From positions 1 through 64,000 of the forward strand of contig JALHNT010000031.1 in assembly GCA_022843385.1 (NCBI GenBank): a DNA stretch of 64,000 nucleotides. Reading direction: 5' to 3'. Below are positions 8,704 through 18,162 of the stretch, piece after piece; within the stretch, counting starts at the first letter, position 1; each line of letters starts with the position of its first letter. The notes beneath the pieces were generated by a model. It was not told where the DNA came from, did no database searches, and saw only the letters and a list, made by a program, of their open reading frames with translations. The DNA comes from Anaerolineae bacterium. Lineage in GTDB: Bacteria > Chloroflexota > Anaerolineae > Aggregatilineales > Phototrophicaceae. The position numbers were made by a program, and so were the translations under genes.

Positions 8704-9468
8704 ATGCCAACGACTGAACGGTCTTTTCGCACGCCTGCGATCATTCTGAAACGCCGTGACTTCGGTGAAGCCGACCGTCTGCTGACGATTCTGACGCCGC
8801 AGTATGGCAAGCTGGATGTGATCGCCAAAGGAGCGCGCAAACCGACCAGCGCCAAGACCGGCCATGTCGAGTTATTCACCCGCGCCGATATGCTGATCCA
8901 CAGCGGGCGCGAGCTGGGGATCGCGGTGCAGGCCGAGATGGATGCGCCCTACCTGGCGCTGCGCGAAGACCTGGCGCGGGGCGCGTATGCCAGCTATGTC
9001 GTCGAACTGCTGGATCGCTTCACCGCCGCCGCTGAGACGGATTTCCACGAGCTGTTCACCTTGCTGGATGACACGCTGGAGCGGCTGTGCAGCGAGCCGG
9101 ACCCGCGCCTGGTGACGCGCTTCTACGAAGTGCATCTGCTCGATCTCTCTGGCTTTCGCCCGGAATTGACCGATTGTGTGATTAGCCGCGACCCGGTGGA
9201 GCCGCGCGATCAGTTCTTCAGTTATGACCTGGGCGGCGTGGTCAGCCCGGCGCACGCTCATGATCGCGCCTCGCTGGCACCGATCTCGATGACCTGTCTG
9301 AAGCTGCTGCGGCATCTCCAGCGCAGCACCTTTGCCCAGGTGAAAAACCTGAAGCTCGACAGCAGCCTGCACGATGAATCCGAGCGCATCCTGTTGGGCT
9401 ACATCACCTTTTTGCTGGAGCGCAAGCTGCTTAGTGTCGATTTTATCCGGCGCATCCGCCGTCTATGA
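8704..9468 (+). CDS. recO: DNA repair protein RecO
   Basis: Recombination mediator of the RecFOR pathway, which loads RecA onto SSB-coated gaps. The 254-residue protein has the N-terminal OB fold ('AIILKRRDFGEADRLLTILT ... YGKLDVIAKGARKP', residues about 12-47) followed by the helical domain with 'LLDLSGFRPEL'. In many RecO proteins a four-cysteine zinc module follows this point; here only Cys at 'LTDCV' remains and the later 'FSYDLGGVVSPAH' has no cysteines, so the zinc site appears lost. It probably forms an operon with the long gene that starts 41 bases downstream. Confidence 0.93.
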   Translation: MPTTERSFRTPAIILKRRDFGEADRLLTILTPQYGKLDVIAKGARKPTSAKTGHVELFTRADMLIHSGRELGIAVQAEMDAPYLALREDLARGAYASYVVELLDRFTAAAETDFHELFTLLDDTLERLCSEPDPRLVTRFYEVHLLDLSGFRPELTDCVISRDPVEPRDQFFSYDLGGVVSPAHAHDRASLAPISMTCLKLLRHLQRSTFAQVKNLKLDSSLHDESERILLGYITFLLERKLLSVDFIRRIRRL

Positions 9469-9509
9469 GGATGAGCCTGTTGTCTAGAGAAGGTTAAGGG
9501 GCATCCAGA

Positions 9510-11369
9510 GTGGGGGATTTGACCTTGACGGAACATGTGCTTGACATCGCCAGCATGGGCGAGGCCGAACTGCAAGCGGCGCTGCAAAATGATGCGCCAG
9601 CCGATCAACGGCAGTCGATGGCGGTGCGCCTGCTGGAGTTAACGCTGGCGACGCGCGACGCCGAGCGCAGCCAATTCCTGGCCGATCTGATGGATCGCGA
9701 TGATGATGTCGAGATCGCCCTGGAAGCCCGGCTGAATGCCGCGCTGCACGATCAGCCGGATGCGGTCTATGCTTTCATCCGTACCCATCTGGTGGTCAAT
9801 TGCGATGCCTGCTGGATTCCGCGTTTGCAGCAGGCGGCGCTGGCCTCGCTGCGGGTGGCGCTGGAACATGGCGACGACGCCACGATGATCAACTGGCTGA
9901 CCCTGATTGCCCGTGAGCCGGCTCATTACGAACTGAGTGGCGTCCTGCACCAGATGATCCTGGAAGCGCGGCATCGGGCTTATCACAATCCGGAACTGGC
10001 GCGGGCGCTGGTATCGCTGGCGGCCAAACGCGACCCGGCCAATCTCGATACACTGCTGGGCGATGAAGCGCTGATGGCGGCGCTGCCCAACAATATCGGG
10101 GCAGTGCTGCGCGATTTCGATGGCGACCCCTTGAGTCTGCTTCAGCAAAAAGGCGTCGAGTTGTTCATGGTCGGGATGGCGCGGGCGGCAGTCGCCTGTG
10201 CCAGCAGCATGTTCACCCCGCCCAGCATCGCCGCCATCTGGGAAGTCTATGTCGGTGGGCGCTCGATTGGGACGCTGCCACCCCATTATCAGGCCGAGCA
10301 GATCATCCAGGTTTGGATGGAGCGCGGCGTGCGCTGTTTGCAATTGGAGGCGCTGGAGACGCTGGCGGTGCAGATGCTCACCGCCCGGCGCGATGATTTG
10401 TTCCTGCGGCTGCTACATCAGGATAACGGTGCCAAACTGCTGCTGCCCCGCCTGATCCCGATGCTGGAACGCAGCCAACGGACGATCACTGATGCCCAGA
10501 CCCTGATTCAACAGATGCTCAAGGCCGGTGATATGCAGCCGCAGCAGATGGCTGATGCCTACATCATGATGCTGGATGGACTGAACTGGCGCGAAGATGC
10601 CCTGGAACTGGTGGAACATCTGGTGTGGACGCTGCAAAAGTACCCCGGCATTCAGGTATCCGCCGAGGTGCTGTGGCGCTTGGTGAACATCGCTGGCGAA
10701 CAACGCGATGAAGCGATGGCGAAGGGGCTGGTCAAACGCTTCTTCACCGCGCTGGAAGCGGTGCAGGACGAGACGCAACTGGCCGACCAACTGCGCCAAC
10801 TGACGGCGGCGATACAGTGGAGCGACGCAGTCACTGAAGAACTGGAAGACTGGTGGCGCGACTTCGTGCGCGAACAGCCGATAGCCCGCCTCTCCCGGCT
10901 GGACAAGACGCTGGAGGGCAAACGTTCGCTGGAAGATGAACAAGATGCGCTGCGAACCATCAGCGCGGTGCGGCGGATGCTGGGCGGCCGGACGCTGCGC
11001 GACTTCGCCGATCAGGTCGAGTCAGCTTTCACCGTGCTGGAAGCGCTGGCCGAGTCGTTTGATCCCAACAGCAAGCGCGGCGTACACTTCGATGGCGCGG
11101 CGGCGCGCGCCGAACTGGACACACATGGCGAGGAACTCTCGCCGCAGGAACGTCAGGTGCTGGCGAACAACCTCAAGGAACTGGCGCATCTGGTGGCAGC
11201 GATGGGCGATAACCGCACCCGCGCCAACCTCATCCGCCGCAGCGATGACCTGGATCGCGACCTGATGAATGGTGAAGAAGATCCGCACAGCGCCGTTGAT
11301 GCCATGAAGTGGCTCTCCGGTTACTGGGGCGGCACCCACCCGGCTGAGGATGACGAGGACGAGGAATAG
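9510..11369 (+). CDS. Large helical protein of unknown function downstream of recO
   Basis: I do not recognise this 619-residue protein. It is almost wholly alpha-helical, rich in Ala, Leu, Asp and Gln, with repeated helical pairs that suggest a HEAT/TPR-like solenoid over residues about 20-480. There is no signal peptide or membrane segment. The C-terminus is strongly acidic (AEDDEDEE). I used the GTG at 9510. The 41-bp spacing after recO and shared strand suggest cotranscription, hence a possible intracellular role near DNA maintenance, but that is only an inference from position. Confidence 0.65.
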   Translation: MGDLTLTEHVLDIASMGEAELQAALQNDAPADQRQSMAVRLLELTLATRDAERSQFLADLMDRDDDVEIALEARLNAALHDQPDAVYAFIRTHLVVNCDACWIPRLQQAALASLRVALEHGDDATMINWLTLIAREPAHYELSGVLHQMILEARHRAYHNPELARALVSLAAKRDPANLDTLLGDEALMAALPNNIGAVLRDFDGDPLSLLQQKGVELFMVGMARAAVACASSMFTPPSIAAIWEVYVGGRSIGTLPPHYQAEQIIQVWMERGVRCLQLEALETLAVQMLTARRDDLFLRLLHQDNGAKLLLPRLIPMLERSQRTITDAQTLIQQMLKAGDMQPQQMADAYIMMLDGLNWREDALELVEHLVWTLQKYPGIQVSAEVLWRLVNIAGEQRDEAMAKGLVKRFFTALEAVQDETQLADQLRQLTAAIQWSDAVTEELEDWWRDFVREQPIARLSRLDKTLEGKRSLEDEQDALRTISAVRRMLGGRTLRDFADQVESAFTVLEALAESFDPNSKRGVHFDGAAARAELDTHGEELSPQERQVLANNLKELAHLVAAMGDNRTRANLIRRSDDLDRDLMNGEEDPHSAVDAMKWLSGYWGGTHPAEDDEDEE

Positions 11370-11413
11370 CGGCGACAAGGTGTGTCCGCTGTGGAGGGGG
11401 CATACAGCCAGGC

Positions 11414-11476
11414 GGACACCCCGTTGGGTGTCCCTACGAATGCCCGATGGGTGTAGGGACGTGCCATGGCACGTCC
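11414..11476. repeat. Palindromic intergenic repeat (REP-like)
   Basis: Two inverted repeats lie between convergent genes. The first is an 8-bp stem (GGACACCC / GGGTGTCC) at 11414-11433 with loop CGTT. The second is a perfect 20-bp palindrome at 11457-11476, GGACGTGCCATGGCACGTCC, preceded by GTAG. The arrangement resembles dispersed palindromic elements common in large environmental genomes. It could form a cruciform or an RNA hairpin that acts as a bidirectional transcription stop, although no T-tract follows. Confidence 0.6.
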
Positions 11477-11552
11477 GCCCACCTGAACATTATCTGATTA
11501 CATCCTTAACCTGCCTCATCCCTGCAAACATCAGCCACTTGCCGTTTGATGC

Positions 11553-12698
11553 TTATCGCAGACCAGCGGGGGCCAGTTCGCCGATAGAACTTTCCAGCTC
11601 ATCCGGCGTATCCGTCCGTATCTCTTTAGCAGTGGGTGGCAGCGGCGTATCAAACTGGTAGCTGGGATCGATTTTTTGTTTCTGCCAGGTTTCGCGCATT
11701 TCACGCCAGGCACCGATCAGGGTGCGCGGCTGGGGCATATCATCGGCGATTTCGTGATACAGCTTCTTGAGGTTGTAACAGGGAACCCCAGCATACATAT
11801 GATGTTCAGCGTGCCAATTCATACGCCAGTAGAGAAATTCAAGCAGCGGAGGCAGCGTCATCGAGCGCACGCACTTGCGAAAATCCGCTACATTGTCGCG
11901 CAGACCGCAGTGCTGGGGCAGACCGACGAAGTAGGCCAGCCAGTTGCCGATGAAGGGGAAGGCACTCAGCAGCAGCGGCAGAACCCACTGCCCCGTCACA
12001 ATCCCAATCAGGAGGATCGATCCATGAAAGGCCAGCAGCAGGCGCGACCACCAGATCGACTTGCGATGCTCATCCGGTTGGTCGTCGTGCAGCATCTCAA
12101 TCCACTCGGTGACCGGCGCTTCCGGCGAACCGGTCTTGCCGAAAGCCCCTTTAATCGTGACGAGGATGGTCGAGATCAAGCCGCCCTTGCCGAAGGTGCG
12201 TCCCTGCTGGGTGAACAGATTGATGGTGAACATTTGCAGCAGGAAGGTTGAGCCGACCGTCGGTTCCAGCGGCAGCAGCACTTCACGATCCCCTTCCGGA
12301 TGCAGCGTATAACGATGATGATAGGTATGGCTGCTGGCGTAATCGAAGGGGTCCCACCAGCTCAGGAGACTGAAGACATAGGTGAAGAATTTGTTCAGCC
12401 ACTTGGTGCGAAAGACCGAGCCATGTCCCAGTTCGTGCGGGGCAATGCCGACGAAGAAGCTGCCCACCGTCCCATGCAGGAACAATGCGATCAGGAATCC
12501 CAGCCAGAGCTGCTGTGACCAGAAGGCATAGGTCACGACGCCGGTTATGGCAAACAGCAGCAGGTGGCCGCCGGCCTGAAACCATCCTTGAAGGTCGCTG
12601 CGTTTGGAAAGCTCGCGCAGCTTCGCCCCTTCAATCGGGCTGCGATACCACTCAACCCGAAGCGTTTTCCGTACCTCAGCCAGCGGTTTAAGGCTCAT
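11553..12698 (-). CDS. Membrane fatty acid desaturase family protein
   Basis: A 381-residue membrane di-iron enzyme of the fatty acid desaturase/hydroxylase superfamily, which uses O2 to introduce a double bond (or hydroxyl) into an acyl or related lipid chain. The three histidine boxes are visible: HELGH near residue 89, HTYHH near residue 124 and HAEHH near residue 316, plus QHCG near residue 287. Hydrophobic helices flank the boxes at about 45-80 and 215-265. GAGGAG precedes the ATG at good spacing. The substrate is not predictable, and a carotene or sterol-type oxygenase role remains possible. Confidence 0.85.
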   Translation of the reverse strand: MSLKPLAEVRKTLRVEWYRSPIEGAKLRELSKRSDLQGWFQAGGHLLLFAITGVVTYAFWSQQLWLGFLIALFLHGTVGSFFVGIAPHELGHGSVFRTKWLNKFFTYVFSLLSWWDPFDYASSHTYHHRYTLHPEGDREVLLPLEPTVGSTFLLQMFTINLFTQQGRTFGKGGLISTILVTIKGAFGKTGSPEAPVTEWIEMLHDDQPDEHRKSIWWSRLLLAFHGSILLIGIVTGQWVLPLLLSAFPFIGNWLAYFVGLPQHCGLRDNVADFRKCVRSMTLPPLLEFLYWRMNWHAEHHMYAGVPCYNLKKLYHEIADDMPQPRTLIGAWREMRETWQKQKIDPSYQFDTPLPPTAKEIRTDTPDELESSIGELAPAGLR

Positions 12699-12792
12699 CC
12701 TGATTGCTCCTCGTGTTACGCGCCATCAACACTCACCATCAACAGATAGCGCGGGATGAGATTACTGCAAACTTTTCAGCATCGCCAGTGAC

Positions 12793-14130
12793 TCAGTTCC
12801 TCGACCGCAGTGCCAACAGCCGCTCGGCATGACCATTCAACGCGTGGGCGGCGCGGGCATAATCCAGCGTCGTCCACTTACGTCCGCGCAGCAGCCAGGC
12901 ACCGCCGACCATGACTTCGCTCACCTGCAAGCCATTGACGCTGTAGACCAGGGCGGTGAACGGATTGTTGCTGATGCTCGGCGTCCAGCCAATGCCGCCC
13001 TTGTCCAGCACAATCAGGTCAGCCTGTTTGCCCGGCGTCAGATCGCCAATCTGATCGTCCAGTCCCAGAGCTTTGGCACCACCGGCCGTCGCCATCTCCA
13101 GCGCTTCACGCGCCGTGAGCGCACCGGGGCGCTGTTCGCGGAAACTGGCGAGCTTCGCCAGCGTTCGCATCTCCTGAAACAGATCGTAGTCGTTGTTGTT
13201 GCAGACATTATCGGTGCCGAGCGCGACGTTGATGCCCGCCGCCCGCATCCCGACCACCGGCGCTGCGGCGGCTCCGGCGCGCATCCCGGCGCTGGGGCAG
13301 ACCACCGCGCTGAAAGGACTGGCAGCCAGCACCGGCCAATCGGCGGGCGGAATGGTGATGGAATGGGCGGCGATCAGGCGGCGCTGGAGCATCCCCATCT
13401 GCTGCATCTGGGCGACGGCGCTGGTGCCAAAGTGCTGCTGACAGTGATCGTCCTCTTCCGAATTGGTCGAGAGGTGGATGTGCAGGCCGGTCTGATATTT
13501 CTCAGCCAACTGACGTTCGCGTTCCATCAGTTCGGGCGAGTTATCGACGAAGAAGGCGTGCGGGCCGACCCAGCCCTGCAAGCGTCCTGTCGCATCATTC
13601 CCCATTTCTTCGAGAAAGCCATCCAGCCGCATTAACTCGCGTTCACGCGCCGCCGGGTCGCCCAGTTCGACCACGCCATAGGCCAGCGCCGCCCGCATCC
13701 CGCTGCGCCGCGCCACCGGGATCACCTGATCCATGTAGAAATACTGGTCGGCGTAAGTGGTGGTGCCGGTGCGGATCATCTCGGCACAGGCGACTTCGAC
13801 CGCGGCTGGCACCATATCGGCAGTCATCACCAGCTCGACGGTGCGGATGGTGTTGTACCAGCCGTCCATCGTGAACAGCGACACGCCCTCGGCCAGTCCG
13901 CGAAACAACGTCATCGGTGTGTGGGTATGGGCATTGACCAGCCCCGGCATCACCAGCCGGCCAGAGCAGTCGATCACTTCAGCATAAGCGCGCTTCACCG
14001 GCAGATCGGTCATCGCCCCGACAGCCGCGATGCGGTCGTCTTCGATCAGCACATAACCTCGGTCAATGACGCGATCAGCCTGCCCCAGCGTGATGATGTG
14101 GGCGTCATGCAGCAGGATGGCGCGGGTCAT
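12793..14130 (-). CDS. Amidohydrolase of the TRZ/ATZ (MTA/SAH deaminase-like) family
   Basis: A 445-residue metal-dependent deaminase/hydrolase. Metal ligands are visible in NAHTH (His68, His70), in 'LHIHLS' near residue 218, in 'IAAHS' near residue 253 and in 'ALGTDN' near residue 307. The composite domain closes with the usual 'GDLTPGKQADLIVLD'. Relatives deaminate methylthioadenosine, S-adenosylhomocysteine, guanine or s-triazines. Its start codon overlaps the stop of the nucleoside hydrolase by 4 bp, so the two are translationally coupled and probably act in sequence in nucleoside or nucleobase salvage. The precise substrate is undetermined. Confidence 0.85.
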   Translation of the reverse strand: MTRAILLHDAHIITLGQADRVIDRGYVLIEDDRIAAVGAMTDLPVKRAYAEVIDCSGRLVMPGLVNAHTHTPMTLFRGLAEGVSLFTMDGWYNTIRTVELVMTADMVPAAVEVACAEMIRTGTTTYADQYFYMDQVIPVARRSGMRAALAYGVVELGDPAARERELMRLDGFLEEMGNDATGRLQGWVGPHAFFVDNSPELMERERQLAEKYQTGLHIHLSTNSEEDDHCQQHFGTSAVAQMQQMGMLQRRLIAAHSITIPPADWPVLAASPFSAVVCPSAGMRAGAAAAPVVGMRAAGINVALGTDNVCNNNDYDLFQEMRTLAKLASFREQRPGALTAREALEMATAGGAKALGLDDQIGDLTPGKQADLIVLDKGGIGWTPSISNNPFTALVYSVNGLQVSEVMVGGAWLLRGRKWTTLDYARAAHALNGHAERLLALRSRN

Positions 14131-15038
14131 CGGGCGGCGCGCTCGACGAAGAAGGCTTCGAAGCGCGGGATGTCGACCTCAACCGCCAGATGAATCGTCG
14201 GCGTCTCATCCGGGCGCGGCTGGCGCATCCAGGTCGCCCCGGCGCTCCAGTGACCGCCCGTTTCCACATCCATATGGATGAGCTGGGTTTTGACCAGTGA
14301 CGGATCAATGATGACAGCGGCAGCCAACGGGTCGTGCAACGCGGTGTAGCCCTGCACCTGGAACCAGGGGTAACGCGCCAACTGGTCGGCCACCGCCTGA
14401 TGATAGGCTGTGCCAGCCGCCTGAATCTGTTCCAGGCCAGCCTGACGCACGTGAACGCGGGTGGTCAGATCCAGCGGGACGAGCGTGGTCGGTGCGCCGC
14501 TGGCGAAGACCACCTGTGCCGCTTCCGGGTCACACTTGATGTTATGCTCGGCGTAGGGCAGACCCAGCCGGTCGATGCCACGCACCACGCCGCCCATGAT
14601 GGTCAGGTGCGCCAGGTTTTGTGCCAGGCGTGGTTCTTTAGCGAAGGCCAACGCCACATTGGTCAGCGGGCCGATGGCGAGCAGATGAATCTGACCAGGG
14701 TTTTCCATGACGGTGCGGATGATGAAATCCGGGGCGAACTCGTTGATCGGGGCCGGCAGCGTTTCGCCCTCTTCCAGCAACCCTTTGCCTTCATGACCTT
14801 CCCAGTAGATCGGCTTCATCCCCAGCAGCGGCTTGCGGGCACCGACCGCCACCGGCACACCGGTGACGCCGCGCAGCTTGAGCAATTTCTGCACCATGCG
14901 GGCGCGCAGATCGACATCGGCATACACACAGGTGATGCCGGCCAGTTCCAGTTCCGGCGACCCCAGAATCAGGGCCAGCGCCAGGCAATCATCAACATCG
15001 GTTCCAATATCAGTATCAAGGAGGATGCGAGTCGGCAT
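14127..15038 (-). CDS. Inosine-uridine-preferring nucleoside hydrolase family protein
   Basis: A 303-residue enzyme that cleaves the N-glycosidic bond of ribonucleosides to give base plus ribose. The calcium-binding motif DTDIGTDVDD is at residues 8-17. Also visible are 'LLAIGPLTNVALA' near residue 119, 'IMGGVVRG' and 'EHNIKCDPEAA', then the late 'HDPLAAAVIID', all family landmarks. The ATG at 15038 is chosen over one nine codons upstream because AAAGGA lies about 10 bases before it and the protein then starts MPTRILLDTD. It is the first gene of the pair with the amidohydrolase. Confidence 0.91.
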   Translation of the reverse strand: MPTRILLDTDIGTDVDDCLALALILGSPELELAGITCVYADVDLRARMVQKLLKLRGVTGVPVAVGARKPLLGMKPIYWEGHEGKGLLEEGETLPAPINEFAPDFIIRTVMENPGQIHLLAIGPLTNVALAFAKEPRLAQNLAHLTIMGGVVRGIDRLGLPYAEHNIKCDPEAAQVVFASGAPTTLVPLDLTTRVHVRQAGLEQIQAAGTAYHQAVADQLARYPWFQVQGYTALHDPLAAAVIIDPSLVKTQLIHMDVETGGHWSAGATWMRQPRPDETPTIHLAVEVDIPRFEAFFVERAAR

Positions 15039-15123
15039 GAGTATGAATCCTTTTGGTGACAGCACCGCTCAATCATAACCCTCGCCTGCGTCCCCTGCCA
15101 GACCAGCCCGTACCACCAGCCTG

Positions 15124-16623
15124 CTACGGCACCCAGCGCGGGAGCATGGCGTCCAATGCCACCTGGGTCAACTGTCCGGTGGTCATATCCAGCGTCCAAA
15201 CTTCTGGGATGCCGAGGTTGGTGGGGTCATTCATCGCCACTGGGTCGGGGAAACGTTGGATGACGAGTTGAGTGCCAGTCGGATCCATCGAGAAAAACCC
15301 GTTCTGATAACGCGGATCCTGCAGCAGTTCAACCACGCTGCCATCATCCGGATTCATGCGGAACAACGACCGGCTGCGTCCGCCATCCAGCTTGCGCCCG
15401 ATCACCAGGAAGGAGCCATCCGGCGACCAGATGCCGATGTCATCGTCCACCGTCCCCGGCTCAGCCAGCGGACGGGTCTCGCGCCCGGCAATATCGACCA
15501 GATTCAGATAGGCCGTCGCCTGACTTTCGTTGAGGAGGATTTCCGGGAAGATCACCCGATTGCCATCCGGCGAGAGTTCCCCCGGATTGCCATACAGGCT
15601 GGGGATGATGATCGACTGCTGGGTGCCGAAGTTGTAGACCAGGATGCCCTGGCTGGCGTAGTCGAACAGGGAAACAATCTGCCCATCTTTGGACCAGCGC
15701 AGGCCGTAACCCAGGATCTGCGAGTCATCGAACAGTGGACGGGTGGTGGCCGGGCGAGTGCTGAGGTCGATCAGCCAGATGCGCGACGGGCTAGCCCCCA
15801 GCGATTGCGATAGATTGCTGTTCAGGTCAATGCGTTCATAAGCGATCACCTGACCATCGGGACGCCAGCTTGGGGTGCGGCACACGCTGTCCACACAATT
15901 CGTCACCTGTTCAATTGCGCCCGTTTCCACTGTCACCAGCTTGATGTCCATCGTGCCGGTGCTGCTGTTGGCTTCAGAGAAGGCGATCCGCTCCCCATCC
16001 GGGCTGATGCTGAAGTCATAGATTTCACCGGGCGTGAACGTCAACTGCCGGGCAGTGGCGAGGTCATCCGGGTTGGCAATCCAGATATTACGCGGCACAT
16101 TGGTCGAGGGTGCCAGATACGCCACATACGGGCGGCGCACGGTGAAGCTGTAGCGGTATTCCGAAAGCACTTCGCGTCCGGACTCGCTGGTAGCTCCCTG
16201 CGCCAGCATGACCTGATAGGTCGCGCCAGGTTGCAGCGCGGCATCTGGACGGAAGGTATAGGTTGATCCATTCCAGGTACCGCTGCCACTGATCTCGGCC
16301 AGCGCTTCAATCGGGTCTTGCCCGGCATCTTCTGACCGGATCTGGATCAGCCGCACCCGCGATGGCACCGTGTCGCGGTTCATGCTCTCGCTGAATTGGA
16401 GGACGACGGGGCTGGTGCTGCGGGCTGTCCCCAACGGCCCAACCCGTTCCAGCGTCACGCCCACCCGATCACCAGAGGCGATCGTCAGGCCGATGGCGCT
16501 GAGGAAGAGGGCCAGGATGATGGCGACGCTGCGATCAAACCGCGACCAGCGACGGGGTAAGCCTGCTGGGGCCGGAACTGGGCGAAATGCGGAAGGGGTC
16601 ACGTCTTTGGAAGATTGGTCCAT
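15124..16623 (-). CDS. Membrane-anchored Ig-like plus beta-propeller protein
   Basis: About 499 residues from the ATG at 16623 (AAGAG upstream); an ATG 33 bases earlier lacks a site. A single membrane anchor lies near residues 32-52 ('SVAIILALFLSAIGLTIASG'). An Ig-like domain of the SbsA/Big_5 type follows ('SPVVLQFSESMNRDTVP ... YTFRPDAALQPGATYQVML'), then a TolB/WD40-like propeller with repeated 'SPDG' motifs (FSISPDGERIAFSE, SWRPDGQVIAYER, LSPDGNRVIFPE, WSPDGSFLVIGR). It is probably an extracellular or cell-surface sensing or scaffold protein; the ligand is unknown. It lies 45 bases downstream of the DUF348/3D gene. Confidence 0.78.
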   Translation of the reverse strand: MDQSSKDVTPSAFRPVPAPAGLPRRWSRFDRSVAIILALFLSAIGLTIASGDRVGVTLERVGPLGTARSTSPVVLQFSESMNRDTVPSRVRLIQIRSEDAGQDPIEALAEISGSGTWNGSTYTFRPDAALQPGATYQVMLAQGATSESGREVLSEYRYSFTVRRPYVAYLAPSTNVPRNIWIANPDDLATARQLTFTPGEIYDFSISPDGERIAFSEANSSTGTMDIKLVTVETGAIEQVTNCVDSVCRTPSWRPDGQVIAYERIDLNSNLSQSLGASPSRIWLIDLSTRPATTRPLFDDSQILGYGLRWSKDGQIVSLFDYASQGILVYNFGTQQSIIIPSLYGNPGELSPDGNRVIFPEILLNESQATAYLNLVDIAGRETRPLAEPGTVDDDIGIWSPDGSFLVIGRKLDGGRSRSLFRMNPDDGSVVELLQDPRYQNGFFSMDPTGTQLVIQRFPDPVAMNDPTNLGIPEVWTLDMTTGQLTQVALDAMLPRWVP

Positions 16624-16668
16624 AACGCTCTTGTAAAATGCCAATGTCGCCTGCATCGTACCACAGGA

Positions 16669-18093
16669 TTATTCCGGCAGGACATAGACAATGTTCGGGG
16701 GAATCGGCGTCAGCCAGTAAACATTCTGCCACTTCGACCAACCGACAAAGTTCGCATCGTCATAACCCAGGTCAACCCACAGCTTGATGCGACGTGGCCC
16801 GCCGGTATCGGCTGCCAGCCCCACGCCGTAGCCATCGACATAAATCTGGCTGCCATACGGGATCAGCTTAGGGTCAACGCCGACGATGCCTTTGGTCAGC
16901 ACCCGTCCGGTTGCCGTGATGTTGTCGCCACCCAGCGCCGCCGGATGATAACTAGTGATATACATGCGCACCACTCGCCAGTATTCGCGTGGGCCGTCGG
17001 GTGTATCGATGGTGCGCAGAACGATTTTTGTGCCATAACCGATCACCCGGTTGACCGGTGCTGCCGCCACGACTGGCGCTTCCGGCTGGCGGCTGACTTC
17101 CACGCCATTCTCATACCGTATCCGGACGTTGGCCTGGCTGATGCCGTTCTGCCCTTCCTGCATCACACGCCGCTGGTCGAGTTCCAATTCAGCATCAGCC
17201 TGCCACACCACCTCGAAAGGGATCGTGGTCTGCTCAACCTCGACCTGCTCGGTCACGCGGATAACGCGAATGGTCATCCCGGGCTGTACTGAGCTGTTCT
17301 CATCTGGGATAGAGTAATCCAGCCCCATCAGCGCCACACCAGCGCTCGCCAGCGCCTCATTCACCAGATTTCCCTGGGTGCGCGTCTCCAACGTCACATC
17401 ATCAGCAATGATCGTGATGGGCTGCGATCGTTCGATATTCACCTGAAGATCAGCCGTAATCGGCGTATTGACATCCGGCGTCACCGCATCCGCCAGATAG
17501 AGAGTCACGCCAGCTTCATATAATGCTTCGCCGATGGTCGCCGCGGTCGTCTCGATCGTCAACGCCTGCGCTCCATCCTGTATCGTCACCGTCAACGCCC
17601 GCTGAATCGTGATGCTCGACACCGGCACCGGCCACAGCAGCAGATCCTCGGCTGTGGTTAGCGTGCCATCCAGCATGATCTGGTCTTTTGAGCCTAGCTC
17701 AATGCCAGCGCTGCGCAGAATATCGAGTGGGTTGGTGAAACGGGTGAAGACTGTCTGCGCCACATCATCGACCACCAGTGTTACCGCCCGCGCCCGCTCC
17801 AGCCGCACCACCGCGCCCGGGCTGAGGGTACTTTCCAAGGGAGGATAGACCAGATCGCTGCTATTCATCGCCTGATGATTTTCCGCTAGCAGGTCGCCAA
17901 CCGTCTGCGCCTGGGTCTCGATCTGTTGACCCACGCCACCCACGATCAGCGTCACCCGCTGTGGCGGTTCGCGCAAGGTCAGCGCCCAGGCCCCGGCACA
18001 CAGGATAGCACAGGTCATCATGCTTAGACCGCCCACCAGACCAATCAGGAGGGCGCGGAACAGAGTACGGTTGTTGGGCAGGGTATCGTTCAT
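16669..18093 (-). CDS. DUF348/G5/3D-domain cell-wall protein (YabE/Rpf-like architecture)
   Basis: The protein has 474 residues. A membrane anchor or uncleaved signal (about 15-38) is followed by four consecutive ubiquitin-like DUF348 repeats (about 46-101, 102-160, 161-222 and 223-280). A G5 domain (about 281-335, 'TEQVEVEQTTIPFEVVW') and a C-terminal 3D domain (about 375-455) complete it. The 3D core shows TATGRVLTKGIVGVDP, IPYGSQIYV and AADTGG with the conserved Asp residues. In YabE- and Rpf-type proteins this architecture belongs to secreted peptidoglycan-active factors. The catalytic domain here would be the 3D (MltA-like) barrel. It is probably exported and active on the cell wall. Confidence 0.87.
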   Translation of the reverse strand: MNDTLPNNRTLFRALLIGLVGGLSMMTCAILCAGAWALTLREPPQRVTLIVGGVGQQIETQAQTVGDLLAENHQAMNSSDLVYPPLESTLSPGAVVRLERARAVTLVVDDVAQTVFTRFTNPLDILRSAGIELGSKDQIMLDGTLTTAEDLLLWPVPVSSITIQRALTVTIQDGAQALTIETTAATIGEALYEAGVTLYLADAVTPDVNTPITADLQVNIERSQPITIIADDVTLETRTQGNLVNEALASAGVALMGLDYSIPDENSSVQPGMTIRVIRVTEQVEVEQTTIPFEVVWQADAELELDQRRVMQEGQNGISQANVRIRYENGVEVSRQPEAPVVAAAPVNRVIGYGTKIVLRTIDTPDGPREYWRVVRMYITSYHPAALGGDNITATGRVLTKGIVGVDPKLIPYGSQIYVDGYGVGLAADTGGPRRIKLWVDLGYDDANFVGWSKWQNVYWLTPIPPNIVYVLPE

Positions 18094-18162
18094 TACAGGC
18101 TGATGATGGGCTTTATGAACGGATGAATGGTGAAAGTGGGATGTGATGGCTGCGGAAAAAAA

